Numbered from the stretch's first letter, positions 30,501-50,408 are shown. The stretch: 64,000 nucleotides of DNA from Macropodus opercularis (GCA_030770545.1 JAUCMP010000028.1:16830001-16894000); one strand, 5' to 3'. The notes: generated by a model not told the origin, from the sequence alone. Made by a program: numbers and translations.

Positions 30501-33500
30501 GACCTCTCTGCACAGCGTTGTGTCACTGGCGAGAGCACGTTGCAGTAAATCATTGACGTGGCCTGTCCCCTGACTGGCTCCGTTCCAAAGCCTTTGCAAA
30601 CCAAATGTAACGCAGCCAGTGAGACCGATTAGCAGATGCAATGCTGGACCTCCTGCATATCGGCAGTGGGTGGAGCTTCTGCCCTTGGCCGCACGTTGTG
30701 AGCATCTCGGTGCCATCAAGGTGCTTTCCGTGAAACCGTGGCAGCCACACGGTGAGAGTGGTTTGTCCTTCGTCCCTTCGCCGCCACGTTGGTGTACATT
30801 TCGGATGATCAGCAGAAAGATGAGCTGCTCTCAGTGTGTGTTCCTCCTCCTGAAGCTGTGGGCAGCACATGGTTTACTGTTTATGTGCAGCCCAGTGGAG
30901 AAGCTCAGGCTAAACGCTCTGATCACTGAGTCTCAGAGGTCGTGACCCCTGAGGACGCAGTGGAGGCTCTACTCTACTGTCACTGCCGCCTTTGCAGCAG
31001 TGAACAGGAACAATGAGTAATGAGTTCACATGCTGTGTTGGAAGCAGGAGGACTTGAGGGGTCCAACCTGCAGCCCCCGGTCTCCTGTAGGACCCATGTT
31101 GAACCCGTGTGGGCAGCGAACGCCGGACCTGGTGGGGAGCTGGTTCTGATAGAAATGTGAAAACACAGAGCGTTGCGGTGTGTTGCGTACAAGGCTTCTT
31201 AGCCATGTTCCCTGTTCCTTCAGCAGGACGACGTGACCCGCCGCCGTGTAAAACTGCTCCAGGACCGATTTGAGGAGCCCAACAACCAGGCAGGCGTCTG
31301 ATCCATTGAGGCCCCGGTTCGTAACGTACGGGGCTTGAAAGGTGGACATTAAGGCTCGTCATTGCTCCGCAAATGTTTATTACATTTCCTTGGTTTTGAG
31401 GATGTTTGTGTTCTCACTGCCTGAAGCAACCGGTTGATCAGAGCCTGGTTCTGGACCTTCCACAGGCCGGAGACAGTGGTGTCGGACGCTCTGATCTCGC
31501 GGCACTGGGCCTCCTCTCATTCAGGATGCAGTGCCGGTGGGTGCGTAGTATGTGGCTGCCGTGTAAAGGCCACGTGTGCGTTGGCTCCGTCTACATTCTC
31601 ATAGTCTGTAGAGTGACGTCGTTTGTGATTCAGTAAACGTTCTGGTGAGAGACTTCCTACAACTTTAGCTTTTAGTCCGGGTCATTGAAGGGCTCCTCAC
31701 CCTGAGTCATGCTTTGTGAATCGTATTGGTGCCGTGACTTCCTGCTGTGACAACAGTGAATAATTACAAGCACATTGCTGAGCTTAGCGCTGGTCCAGCC
31801 TCGCCCTCGCTTCGTCCCGACCGGATCTTCCTGCACCGTCACCACGTCCGGCCTTTCCTTCCAAACCAGTCGCTGGAGGTGTGAACGCTCGCTTACTTTA
31901 TCTCTGTAACTGTGTTTGTGTCCAAGAAGAAGTGTAACCTGTTCATCCAGCTGCTCTTTCAGCAAGATGGTAAACTTATAAAAATTTACTGTTGGCCCTG
32001 AGGGAAAACTTTATATCCTCATCATCACCCATCGAACGGTGAAACACGTCTGCATGTGGTGTCTGGGATTCAAATGTCCTTCGTATCTGCATCACTGCCA
32101 GAAACGTTCACTCTGTCCAGTGATCTGCAGTCAGAGACGCCTACAGACGAAAAGCTGGCAAAGACAGTAGTTGCTCATTGAGCGAGTGGATTTTATTACA
32201 TGCTGTTTGCTGTGGAGAACAGCGCCCTCTGCAGGTTCTGGGTTGTAACCAGTCCAGGATGTGGTTTTTTCCAGGATGAGTTTCTGGCCTCTGGTTTGGT
32301 TTGTATATTTTCAGTCCGGGTGATTCTGCTGATTCTCTGCTGATCGAACAAATGACCCCCTGACAACTTTAAATGTGACCGTCGTGATTTTCCTATTTTG
32401 TCCTGTAGCTTCCATCGATCGATTTATTCTGCAGAGCCTCTTGCGGTGACATTTTGGATGTTGAGGGACTGAGCTGCAGAGCTGGAATTTATGCTGCTTC
32501 CCTGCAGCGTTTCCCACCAAGGCAGGAACTTCCCATGTGAGCTGAGCTTCAGGTCACAGTGTCGTAACCTGTCGAACCAGGCTCCACTCTCACGTACGTG
32601 TACTTGAATAATCGTGATCATAGTAATCCAGGTGGTAAAGCGTCTCTGCTACATCCCTCATGCTCAGGAGAACACGTGGCCTTCCCTCACTACCGCTGTC
32701 ATCGTCCGCGGAGGCTGCTGGTCTAAGCCAGCCTTGACCTTTCTGAGCTTCATGAGCATTAAAGGTCATTGCTGATCCAAAGAGTTGTTTTTATCTTTAG
32801 CTGACGCTGCAGACTTATTCCATTCCTCTTATTTTGGCACAACGAAATCTAGCTTTAGGCGTTTTACTGTGAATACGAGGCCAATGTGAGCGTGTAGCAT
32901 TTAGCATGATCCAGCTCACCGTTACCGGGGCAACGCTCTGTCCAGTGCTGCTGTTGTGTGTCTTTAGGGCCTGGGTGGTGTTTGGCGCTTCCCACTTCTC
33001 AGAACTGAAGGGGATTGATTTTTTGGAGCTAATGGCAGATTCGTTTGAGGTGTTTCACTTCCAAAGCCTCCTCAGCCTAAATGCCCTCCGACAGGACAGG
33101 GCCGGAGCAGTAGAGTGGGCTTCTTCTGAGTAGCGACTCTGAGGTGGAACAACGCTTGCGTCGGTTATTGCAGTGGTTATGGCGTCGTTTCAAGCTTAAG
33201 AGGGTCGGGCCGCTCTTCTTCTGCCTTTGCTCTCGGTCTGGTCGAAGCCGTAGAGGGAGAGAGTGAGCGCTGTCAGAGTCACTTGAGTAATTCCCGACTG
33301 TCTGTCCTCTTTCTTTGAAGGGATTGGAAAGAACGTAATCTGTGACAGGACCGCCACACCTCTGGATGCCTTCAGAATGATGTCAGCGGCTCAGTACTAC
33401 CCCAAGTTGCTGAGCATCATGGGAAATGTGCTGCGTTTCCTGCCAGCCTTCGTTCGGATGAAAGAACTCTTAGAGGAAGGGTACATCGGAGAGCTTCTGG

Positions 33501-34335
33501 TCTGTGAGGCCCAGGTAAGAAGTCGATGAATTTCAGCTGTTCTGAATTGTCCTGGACAGAAAGACCTTACGTTGTTCCTCCTCTGATCCCGAAGGTCCAC
33601 AGTGGAAGTCTCCTGGGGAAGAAGTACAACTGGAGCTGCGACGACCTGATGGGAGGCGGCGGCCTGCACTCCGTGGGTAGTTACATCATCGACCTTCTCA
33701 CGTTCCTGACGGGTCAGCGAGCAGCCAAAGTCCACGGCTTCCTCAAGACGTTTGTCAAACAGACGGACCACATCAGGGGCATCCGTCAGATCACCAGTGA
33801 CGACTTCTGCACTTTCCAGATGGTCCTCGAAGGAGGCGCCTGCTGCACCGTCACGCTGAACTTCAACGTTCCTGGAGAGTTTCGCCAGGAGGTGATTGTT
33901 GTGGGGACCGTCGGGCGGTTGACGGTTACGGGGACGGACTTATACGGACAGAAGAACGACGGTACAGCAGGAAGCTGCGGCGGACCCGAACTCCTGCTCA
34001 AAGACTCCACGCCCCTGGAGAAGGCCTCCTTACCGGAGAAGGCCTTTAGCGACATTCCGGCTCCGTATCTCACTGGGATGATACGTATGATCCAGGCCGT
34101 GCGGTTGGCCTTTCAGGACCAAGAGGACCGGCGCACGTGGGACGGGAGGCCTCTGACCATGGCTGCCACATTCGAGGACTGCCTCTACGCTCTGTGCGTG
34201 GTGGACACCATCAAGAAGTCCAATCAGTGTGGAGAATGGCAGAACATTGTGGTGATGACGGAAGAACCGGAGGTCAGCCCAGCCTACCTGATCAGCGAAG
34301 CAATGCGACGCAGCAGGATGTCGCTGTACTGTTAG
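24547..34335 (+). CDS. gfod1: Glucose-fructose oxidoreductase domain-containing protein 1 (3 coding exons)
   Basis: Member of the Gfo/Idh/MocA family: an N-terminal Rossmann dinucleotide-binding fold followed by an alpha/beta C-terminal domain. Coding exons are 24547-24799, 33321-33514 and 33595-34335; 1188 nt, 395 residues, close to the 390 of human GFOD1. The start [20 protein letters not shown] has the glycine-rich nucleotide-binding turn; the end RRSRMSLYC is the same as in human GFOD1. GFOD1, not GFOD2, is clear from [20 protein letters not shown] and the C-terminus. At the place where catalytic family members have EKP, it reads DRTATP, so the usual catalytic lysine is absent; the substrate is unknown. 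An 80-bp intron interrupts the second half of the gene after Q149; without splicing there is an in-frame stop, so the intron must be real if the gene works. Confidence 0.95.
24800..33320 (+). other. gfod1: gfod1 intron 1 (8.5 kb)
   Basis: Intron between the Rossmann-fold exon and the exon beginning [11 protein letters not shown]. Its first bases hold a (GGGA)n G-quadruplex tract. I see no nested gene; open frames such as those at 28140-28457 and 30619-30945 lack recognisable motifs. Confidence 0.85.
24821..24843 (+). repeat. (GGGA)n tract, potential G-quadruplex
   Basis: Six consecutive GGG runs separated by single A bases start 21 bases after the donor of gfod1 exon 1. Four such runs suffice for a parallel quadruplex with one-base loops, among the most stable kinds, and the tract would be present in the nascent RNA as well as in DNA. 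Confidence 0.85.
33515..33594 (+). other. gfod1: gfod1 intron 2, 80 bp
   Basis: Donor CAG|GTAAGA and acceptor CCCGAAG|GTCC with a pyrimidine-rich run (GTTGTTCCTCCTC) before it. Reading through would give a TGA within nine codons. Removal joins CEAQ to [12 protein letters not shown], which matches human GFOD1 (CEVQ-VHGGSLL). The 80-bp length is typical of a minimal teleost intron. Confidence 0.9.
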
Positions 34336-35864
34336 CATCCTGCCCCTTAGCGCGGCTAAGCCACCAACCACGCCGTCGAGTTCTGCCTCCACGGTACGGG
34401 ACGAACAATGAGCTTAATAATCAGTCTGGTATTTATGGGGATCTTTTATTCAGAGAGACGACGGGTCGCCAGCGAGGGCTCATCAGGCCCAGAACCAGTA
34501 GGTTCCAGTACTGTGATCTGCGTTCAGCCCTCGTTTCTGGAAGTCGACTCCTCGCACTGTGGGTCTGGATGAGGACGGTCCTTTCAGTCCAGACTGTGCC
34601 GAATCTGAAGACGTTGCTAGTTTTACCGAGTGAATGTTAAGAGACGTCCGTGTGCTTGATGGCTTCAGTGTCTTTATGTTTCCTCTGTGTGAAGAAATCA
34701 ATGGTTTGGCTGTTGGGTTTTTCCATTTCTGCTTTATGTACTGATGCAGTGTAGAAAAGACTTTAAGCAGATGCCTTAGGTTGTGCGTTGTCCTGACATC
34801 TGTGGTCTCAGTAACGTTGGCCCTCGTGTTTTAGTGACACGGGAGACGGTGAAGTAGATTCGTTGGTTCCAAGCGTCTTCCCGTGAAAACACTGTTCTGT
34901 GAATAGTTTTTGGCCACTGGTCCTTATTCAAGGTGCAGCTACTTAAAACAGCAGTTTGTCAGTTCACCTGCACCTTTAGGTTTCTTTAAATGTGTTTTTC
35001 TATGTGTGTATATATATACACATTAACTTTGCATGTTTGCCCTCATCCTGGTCCTTCATGCGCAGCCTCATTTACTACCCGTCCATCCACAGTATTTGCA
35101 GAAACAGACCTACGAGCCAAAAGGTTGATTTTTTTATTCCGCGTGTCTCTTCCCTGTGTGGTTTCAAGTTCTTAAACTGTACTGAAATAAGTAATAGCTA
35201 CTGAAAGTGTACATATGAAAACATTGTAAACGTCTACAGACGTAAGTACTGTACGTGTTTAATTTGGAGCATTGTGTTACCGTGTGTGTTGTGTGAACTG
35301 ACCTGCAGACCGAGGCCTTGGACGGTCCAGCGTCTCAGTTCTCTGTTAAGACGGAGACCAAACGATTCTTCTTTTCAACGAGTGAATGGAAGCTTAATGT
35401 TGGATCCGTCCTCTCAGCCGTAGTCCTACACACTGATTATACGAAGAGTCGCCGCGTGTGGAGCAGTATTGTGTGTTTTGACGTAAGGTCAGGGCACGTA
35501 GTGAAGAGTCCCACACTGATAAGCTATCTCCGTTTAAACAACTGGAAACGGTTGCTCCTGGTTGGCCCGATAACCGTTTACTACCTATAGGCGGAGCGAA
35601 TGCTGGAAGTAGGAGATGTGATCAGGCTGCAGCAGTAGAAACAGGAAAAGATTCCTGTCAAACCGCTTGAAGTGTGTTTTACACTAAGTGACTTGGTTCA
35701 TTTAGTGCTTTAAGTCTAGAAGTGAAGGGAGACGTCGTCCAGAGAGGGAACGCGAGGTTCTGCACCGTTACAGCACAATGCATAGAAGTATTTAACCAGT
35801 TAACTGGAATATTCCTCGATCGCATTCCGTGGTTTAAAAGCCAACTCCCAGAGTCACGACACTT

Positions 35865-35870
35865 AATAAA
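35865..35870 (+). terminator. gfod1: Possible proximal polyadenylation signal of gfod1
   Basis: AATAAA 1.5 kb after the gfod1 stop, followed within 10-30 bases by a GT-rich run (GTGGCTGTTGTTGTT), as expected of a working signal. Confidence 0.4.
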
Positions 35871-37176
35871 CTGTGGCTGTTGTTGTTCAGCGAGCTGCAC
35901 AGTCTGACTTTAGCTTTAATTGGATTCATTCAAACCGTCTGGTTTAAGCCACAGCAGCGTGGCTCAAATCTGCCCTTTACCCTGGACTCCACACGTTGTG
36001 CGTCTGCATATAGACGACACGCATCTCATCGGCTGAGATCGAAGGAATGTGCTTCGAGGTGAGGTGCTGAGGAGCTGAAACGGGATTTACTGTCTGTTCG
36101 TGTTCATCGTCCATCGAAGCCTGTTGAGCAGCTCAGCAGGCGCAGCCTCGTCCAGACCCCCGCTCCGCGGTCGCGTCTTTCATCCTGGTGGACACTGAAG
36201 ACTGCAGGGTTTTGTCTACTAACGGTGTGATGCTTGTAGCCCTTTACTGCATATTAATGACCCGGCTGAGCCTGTAGCACTGAGCACCCGTGAACTGCTC
36301 CTACAGTGGATCCGCTGTTTGTTTGCTTTAGTTCAATATCGACTGATTTTCTACCTTATTTAAGTTGAGTCACTGAAGACACTGAATTTCAGTTTACGGC
36401 AGTTGATGTGGATCGTGTCCTCGTGTAGATGGTCGTCTAACCAGCGGCTGCTCCGGTGTTGACGCGGTGAAGTGCTTAGTCTCGCTTTGCCAGCGTTTTG
36501 CCAGCATTCACAAACCGTTGAGGAAAGGCCCCGGTGGACGCGGCATAGGCCGAATATTGTTCATTTCGGACGTACAACCTCAAAGAGGCACTTCTTCTGC
36601 CCTTGGAGACCGCTGCTTAGCAACCGGAAGAGACGTCCTCCCCCCTGCCCAAACCTGACCCCTGCAGAGGCTGGCGGCCACCGTAACCCCCACCATCAAG
36701 GACAAGCTCCCTTCAGTAGTAAACCCTGACTCACAGATTCCTTTCCTCGGCTGGTTTCTGAATGCTGACCCTCGCTGTGTCATACTGGAACTGAAAAAAT
36801 CGCTCTTGATGCTGTATCGTGACTATATCCAATATTTATTGTCATGTATGTATATTGTGTCGCATGGACCTGGACAAACTGTAACCTAAGCTCTGAAACA
36901 CATATTTATGGATCCTAATCTAGAGAATGTACCTACTGTAGGAATAATTTATGCTTTTGTCCGTTAAGGACGAGGTCCCGGGTGGAGCGGCGCCTGCTGC
37001 CCACCTCCCTCCCGTCGTTTTGATTGACTTCTCTCTCAGTGATTTGCTGTCTCGCCCCCTGCACCGTGCGTTGATTGAATGTGTCTGGATGGTGGCGTGT
37101 GGGCGAAAGAAAGGTTTTGTGTGTGTGCAACACGGTTTACAGCTTCAGCACTTGTCTAATGCTGCAGTTTCTATGG

Positions 37177-37182
37177 AATAAA
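37177..37182 (+). terminator. gfod1: Possible distal polyadenylation signal of gfod1
   Basis: AATAAA followed by ATTGTGTAC. It is the last such signal before kif5b, 980 bases upstream of the kif5b start codon. Confidence 0.45.
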
Positions 37183-37199
37183 AATTGTGTACATCCACA

Positions 37200-38161
37200 C
37201 AGACTCTAATTTATTTCCTACACCGGTGGAGGCCTCAGCTCTGCGTCTGAAAGCGTCTGGCGACCTCTGCTGGCTGCTGTAGATGCTGCGTGGGAGTCTT
37301 TACAACACAGACATTTATTATTTTGGCTTTTACAGAACAGCTACATTTGACATCGTGTTTTAATTTTCCGTGTGGCTGCTTTGATCATGTCAAAGGTCAC
37401 GTACAACCGAACGCTGTGAGTTATTAGAGTTCTGGATGCATTGTGGGTAATGACATCACGCGGCTCCTCTGTGACATATTGCTATTCGTCGGATTGGCCT
37501 AGAAACAGTATTTCCAATAGCGACGACATGTTTTGTGAATCGTTCGTGTGTGTGTCAGAGTTAACAGCCACGCGTCCTCTTCATCTGGTTCTAGAGTTTA
37601 TGTGGAACGTGACCAGAACCAAATGGAGCATGTGCGCGTCTGATGACCTGAGCTCATTTCTTACCCCTGGGTGAATACTGGGTAACCTCTGAGGTCACTG
37701 AGGTCACAGGTATTTAGGGTTTTTATGTCAAAGTAAATACAAATTTCACCAACGCCAGCAAACTGCTGTTTTTCTCAGCACCGTGTCCCATGTGACGGCT
37801 GCGTTCATGTGAAAAGGACTCGGGCTACGTTTCAGACCCGCCTTGCTCCTGCTCTCCTCCGTGAAAGCCGAGCTTTCTTTATATTGATTCTTGATTTTTG
37901 TACTTCTACCTCATCTTTTATTTTGTGTGAGGGTCTGGACCTTTGTTTGCAGCACTGTCTGGGATTATTTGTATTATACATTCATATTAAGAACTTTTGA
38001 AGTATTCTTAATTTTGCTTTGAAGGTAACACTCCAATGGAGATTACTGTTCTTTTTGTCACTTTGAAGCTCTAACGCACTCGCGACCTTGTGAAGCTGTG
38101 ACTGCCGCTGTAGGACCCATCGATCCGTCCGTCCACAGATCCATCCGTCGGCACCGGGGCG
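37200..38161 (+). promoter_or_regulatory. kif5b: Upstream region and 5' UTR of kif5b
   Basis: Mostly AT-rich DNA that becomes CpG-richer only in the last 110 bases before the ATG. A string of related short words (CCATCGATCCGTCCGTCC and CCATCCGTCG) lies at 38118-38152. There is no strong CpG island upstream of the ATG, unlike gfod1 and arhgap12. A pyrimidine-rich GTCCGTCCACAG just before the leader could be an acceptor for a remote 5' UTR exon. Confidence 0.4.
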
Positions 38162-46013
<7,852 letters not shown>

Positions 46014-46926
46014 CTGTTATTAACTCCTCCACTACGCTAACCTTCCCGTGTGTCTTCCCCACAGCTGCTGAGGATGTCGACGAGCGTGGAAACACTTCAT
46101 CACAAACAAACGTGTGACTCACGTTCGTCGTAGTGAAGCGATCGTCCTGTTCGCTTGGATCCGTTTCCAGACGACTGGAATTAAATCTAAACACGAGTAG
46201 CTCAGAGAGAGTCTCCTGCAGTCTCGCCTTAACATTTAGTTATAAAATTGGGTTTGAACCAGAATGTGCTGAATATTGAACAATATGTCTTCTGTTTTTG
46301 CTTTGCATCCTCTTGGCGCCTTCAACTTAAAGCACTTCCCACTTGTTGGCTGCTTTAGTCGTGGTTACTTGTGGCGGCACAGGCCCGAGAGGCTGAGCCA
46401 AAGAGAAGTGTAGCAGATCACCCGAGCGGCCGTGCCCCACGCTTGTTCCGCCATAGGTAGGAGCTTCAGAACAACACAAAGCGCTGCACAGGCCGAGGCA
46501 GAGCTGCACTGTGTGGCTGTAATGACCGTCCGCTGGATGAGATCCAGCCGAGCGGTTATCAGGCCGAGTAGCAGCACAGAGAGCGAACACACCATTGAGG
46601 TTTTGGACCTGGTAGCTGCAGGCTACGCTACGATATGAGTAACGCTGTGTTTTCAATGTACGAAAGTAAAGAGGATGATTAATGACATGTAACGATGAAA
46701 AGCTGTTTAATTACATCCCTAAATTGTCTTCAATGCCCTGCTTTTGTTGTGTAGAGCAGAAATTTATAGCAGAGGCAAAAACGTTTTGCTTCTCTTTGGA
46801 ATGAATGAGTCTAATTCACGTCATCATCTTTTGCTATAGCATAATAACAAGTATGAGTTTTACACAGTTCCTTTCAATGCATCACTGAAGCTGGCTCCGT
46901 TTCTGTGCGTTTCAATTTATCGACGC

Positions 46927-46932
46927 AATAAA
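46927..46932 (+). terminator. kif5b: Polyadenylation signal of kif5b
   Basis: AATAAA about 0.9 kb after the stop codon, followed by a T/G-rich stretch (TTGTGCTGGTTTTAGTTGG), as expected downstream of a cleavage site. Confidence 0.6.
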
Positions 46933-46959
46933 TGAAACCTTTCGAACCCATTGTGCTGG

Positions 46960-47750
46960 TTTTAGTTGGTTAATAGGTTAAAGGAAACAAACAACATCCT
47001 TTGAAACGAGTTTCTGACACAAGAAACAAGGCACAAAAGAGCCGATGGTCGCTGGATCCGATCCGGTGGCACCAGCACCTCAGGCGCCTGGCACCGACAG
47101 GAAGTGATGAAGAACCGCTCAGCATAATTAATAATAAGTCAGAGTCTGTGCTTTTCCCACTAAATCGTTCATGATGCGGTGAGAACAGGCCTAATCAATC
47201 GTTACGCTAATCTGGTGATGAAACTTAAACATGACTTCTTAAAGTCATAATGTGCTAAGAATAAAAATAATCTAATAACCCAAAGCTACATTAGAGGTTC
47301 GCCCTGGGCCGGAAGTGGCCGCAGGGCTCCGGTCTCCGTCCATCACCAGTGACGGACGTCTGTCAGCGAGGGAGCGACGACAGCTACACGACGCTACAAG
47401 CGGAAGCTAGTCGGCGTTCCTTCAAAATAAAACCCTCGCCCAAATGAACCACTCGCGTTGCCTTTCCAGTAGAAACACTACGTAGCAAAGTGTCAATTTA
47501 TTGACAGGTGATTGTTCCTGAGCAGGAAATGATTTAGGCAACAATTTACAAGCATGTTATGATGAAATAAGCGATATGAATCTGAAAAAACACAACGTAT
47601 TGTGTCCAATATATTTCATATTTAATCGTTGTTAACATTACCTGCCTGGCTGCATGTAGTACGTGACTACACGTTTGTATTTTAATACGTCTTCATATTT
47701 CTAACCCACACTTCACTTGGCGTAGTTTAGATTCGCTTTAACCGAAACAA
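46960..47750. other. Intergenic region between kif5b and arhgap12
   Basis: Short AT-rich spacer with no supportable exon. Extra AATAAA sequences occur near 47262 and 47424 but are probably chance matches. Confidence 0.5.
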
Positions 47751-48490
47751 AGGCTTCGGCCTTTACGTTGAAGGGTAACCGGACGTGGCCATGGTACCGG
47801 TGCTGCTTGACGTCGTGCAGAGAGGCGGGGGATTGCGGACGGACTGACTGGAGGTCCGCCGCCACTGAGCCGGAGCAGCCGAGACACACGGAGGGGAAGG
47901 TTCTGCCCAACTCGCCCTGCGGCCGTCGCACCGAGCACCGGGAGCCGCCAGCGGACGTCCCGAGGTTGGTAGCGCGTGTCCGCTCCGCGCCGGGCGGAGA
48001 CCGGTGGCTTGTTACTTCGTTGCTATGCACGCGGCTGCAGCGGGGGTTTGTCCGGACCCTCTGGAAAATGTCCCAGCGCCGGAGGAGCCCGGCCCGGTTC
48101 TGTTCTCTGAGTCCTGGTCTCACGTTCGGCTCTGGCTGAGTTCTTCCACGTGAAGGCATCGGTGCGTCCTGGGGGCGGGGGCGCTCGCTCCTGGGGACCC
48201 TCGGTCCCGTCGAGTCGCTCTTTGTTGGGGACGCACATGGATTAAAGTCCTTTGTTGCGTTTCTGCGGCGTCCGTGGGGCTGAAGCGACCCGGCCCCGCC
48301 CCCACCGCCTGCCGCGGGCGCGCAGAGCCGCTCGACCGCCTGTTTTCGGGGCGTTTGCTTCGCACAGTCGGGGGAGAGTCGTGGTGGCAGCGGCGCGTCT
48401 GCTTTGCGTGAACGCGCCGCAGCGGCAGCCGCAGGCTCCGCGTCGTGTTTCCGTTCAGTGCGACCGCGTAGTGTTTACCTGGGGCTGATT
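47750..48490 (+). promoter_or_regulatory. arhgap12: CpG-rich promoter and first non-coding exon region of arhgap12
   Basis: A 700-base stretch dense in CG dinucleotides lies 1.2 kb before the exon with the start codon. Because that exon starts with an acceptor only five bases before the ATG, the gene must have at least one upstream non-coding exon, and this island is the obvious place. Long open frames on both strands here are due to GC richness. Confidence 0.55.
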
Positions 48491-49725
48491 GTCGTGAAGG
48501 CACCGTCACCGTTACAGGACGAATAACAGCTGGAAACAAGTCAACCGCTGGAGTTGAAACACTTTCTAATCAGGATTAGTTACCAGCAGTTAACACTGAT
48601 GAGCCTGGTTTCGGAGGAAAGTGGCTCCATGTGAAGTCATGTCCTTTCCCTCGGCCCGTTTAGTAGGACCGGTGTGGGCCTGACCCTGGTACAGGAAGCT
48701 GCTCACTGCTGCTGCTGACATCACCACAGACGTGACGGTTAATCAGCGGCGTCGTCCTCTGACTCTGAGGGCACCGGGCAGACGGCTCCCGCATGGTGAG
48801 CAGCCTCCTGGAGGCTCCTCTAGTGATGGTCGGAGGCGGTGCTGGCACTAGTTCACCAGTCATCCACAACAGCGCGGCCGAAGCCTGGGTCGGGCCTGAA
48901 CCGGGCTGATGATGACACAGATGTAAGACGCTGTGTGTCAACCCTCACCTCTCACAGCCTCCTGCTGCGGCCCAGACGCCTCCAGCCATTGTAAATGTGT
49001 TGGGGGTGCACAGCCGTGGTTCTGAGCTCGCTTCGCGTGTTCTCGTATTGCTCTGCTTAAGAACAGGTCCTTTCTAGATTCCGCAGCGTGTTCTCACACC
49101 CCACTGGAAGCACCTGCTTTTACCGCCTCCCCTTCCAGAATGTTGGTCCACAGGGAAGAAGAAGGAAGATTTGGCCTGAGACGGCTCAGCATTTATTTAG
49201 GTTAGCTGACAAAGAGACGGACCGATGACGGGCCTCATCCCGAAACGGACCTGGCCCAGCTGTCCTCAGACTCACGCGCTGACTCTGATATATTGAGAAG
49301 AGCTCCCTGAGCGTTTTATTTAGGCCGTGAGCGAGGCTCAGTAATGACTGAAACGACACAGCTGCATGAAGTGACGCTTTATTTTTGGACGCGTTCTTTG
49401 CAGCTACGCGAGCGGATGCGGGATTAGCGTGTGGGGTCACGCTGTCATCGCCTTCAGCTCCGCAGAGCGTGATCGGGTTCCCAGGCTGGACGTGCGCCGC
49501 GCTGTGTGGGTCACCAGAACAACCGGCGCTGCCTCTGTTGTGGCTGGTGGTCAGGGAGGGACTGCAGCTTAGATGCGGATCACGTCGTGACTGGTGTGTG
49601 GTAGCTAAATGTGAAGAATTAACTTGTTCTGTTTGATTCCCAGACCTGCAGCCCCACGGTGAGACATGAGTCGTCCAGGCCTGCGCTGCTGAGCTGCTGA
49701 GTTCAGGTTCACGCGTTTGTTCCAG
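48491..49725 (+). other. arhgap12: Probable 5' UTR intron of arhgap12
   Basis: The 1.2 kb between the CpG island and the start-codon exon has no convincing gene. A 15-base stretch at about 49644-49658, framed by TTGATTCCCAG and GTGAGA, could be a non-coding microexon but is unsupported. Confidence 0.4.
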
Positions 49726-50408
49726 CGGTCATGGCCGACAGAGAGGGGCTGCCCGCTGGCCCAGGCCAGGTCTACATAGAGGTGGAGTACGACTACGAGT
49801 ACAAGGCCAAAGACAGGACGGTGACCATCCGTCAGGGAGAGTGCTACGTGCTGGTGAAAAAGACCAATGAGGACTGGTGGCAGGTGAGGAAGGAGGAGGG
49901 CACCAAGGCGTTTTATGTTCCAGCACAGTACGTCAGGGAGGTTCGCCGGGCACTCATGCCCCCCCAGAAGCCCACGCTGAGGGCCAAGCCCACTGTTCTG
50001 GATATTTGCCGGGCATCGAATGAAAACCTGAACCGACCCCAGCCAGAAATGTCCAGTTTTGGGCGGCCGTCACCATCCTCCACCCCATCGCCGTCCTCCG
50101 ATCGCGTCACGCCCCCGGTTCTTCCCAAGGACGCTAACCAGAACGTGGGGAGCCCCAATCACTGCAAGGTTGTGGCCGAACTGGTGCTTTTTCACAACAA
50201 CAACAACCATCATCATGCTAACAATTCTACGCTGCCACGGACACGGGCGGACTCCCCCCCTTCGAAAATGGGGAGCGGCCACAACAAAAGTCCAGAGAGT
50301 GACAAGGCCTCCCCCGCCAGCGACCTGCCCGTAGAGGCCCCGAGCAAACTCCGCAACGACTCTGAGTCTGGGGACGAGCTGAGCAGCAGCTCGACTGAAC
50401 ACATGCAG
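49726..50408 (+). CDS. arhgap12: Rho GTPase-activating protein 12, first coding exon (partial gene)
   Basis: The exon begins after GTTTGTTCCAG, has five non-coding bases and the ATG at 49731, and ends at CACATGCAG|GTGAGC; 678 coding bases, 226 codons, phase 0. The protein starts MADREGLPAGPGQVYIEVEY; residues ~14-70 form an SH3 domain with DWWQV (48-52) and YVPAQYV (62-68). A low-complexity region follows (ALMPP, Pro/Ser runs, an Asn/His stretch NNNNHHHANN) and the end DSESGDELSSSSTE matches human ARHGAP12. WW, PH and RhoGAP exons are not found in the remaining 13.6 kb, so they lie beyond the window. The family product inactivates Rac-type GTPases at the actin cortex and cell junctions; that catalytic part is outside this window. 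Adjacency to kif5b, as in human, supports the identity. Confidence 0.93.

Larger units (their letters stand above)
34336..37200 (+). other. gfod1: Probable long 3' UTR of gfod1
   Basis: No exon or gene can be supported between the gfod1 stop codon and the kif5b promoter. Several AT-rich stretches look like vertebrate 3' UTR. Canonical AATAAA signals occur at 35865 and 37177; the latter is followed by a GT-rich stretch. An 18-bp perfect palindrome, TGTGTATATATATACACA, lies at 35005-35022. Confidence 0.45.

Noticed and set aside
24547..34335. gfod2 as the identity
   Set aside because: The first exon and the C-terminus match GFOD1 nearly residue for residue; GFOD2 differs (ALWGKTEEEAKQL).
33526..34335. 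A separate 269-codon gene starting at 33526
   Set aside because: Its first residues are the 80-bp intron read in frame; the true upstream exon is 33321-33514.
47713..48159. Minus-strand 148-codon open frame
   Set aside because: It overlaps the CpG island of arhgap12, and has no motif or conserved start.
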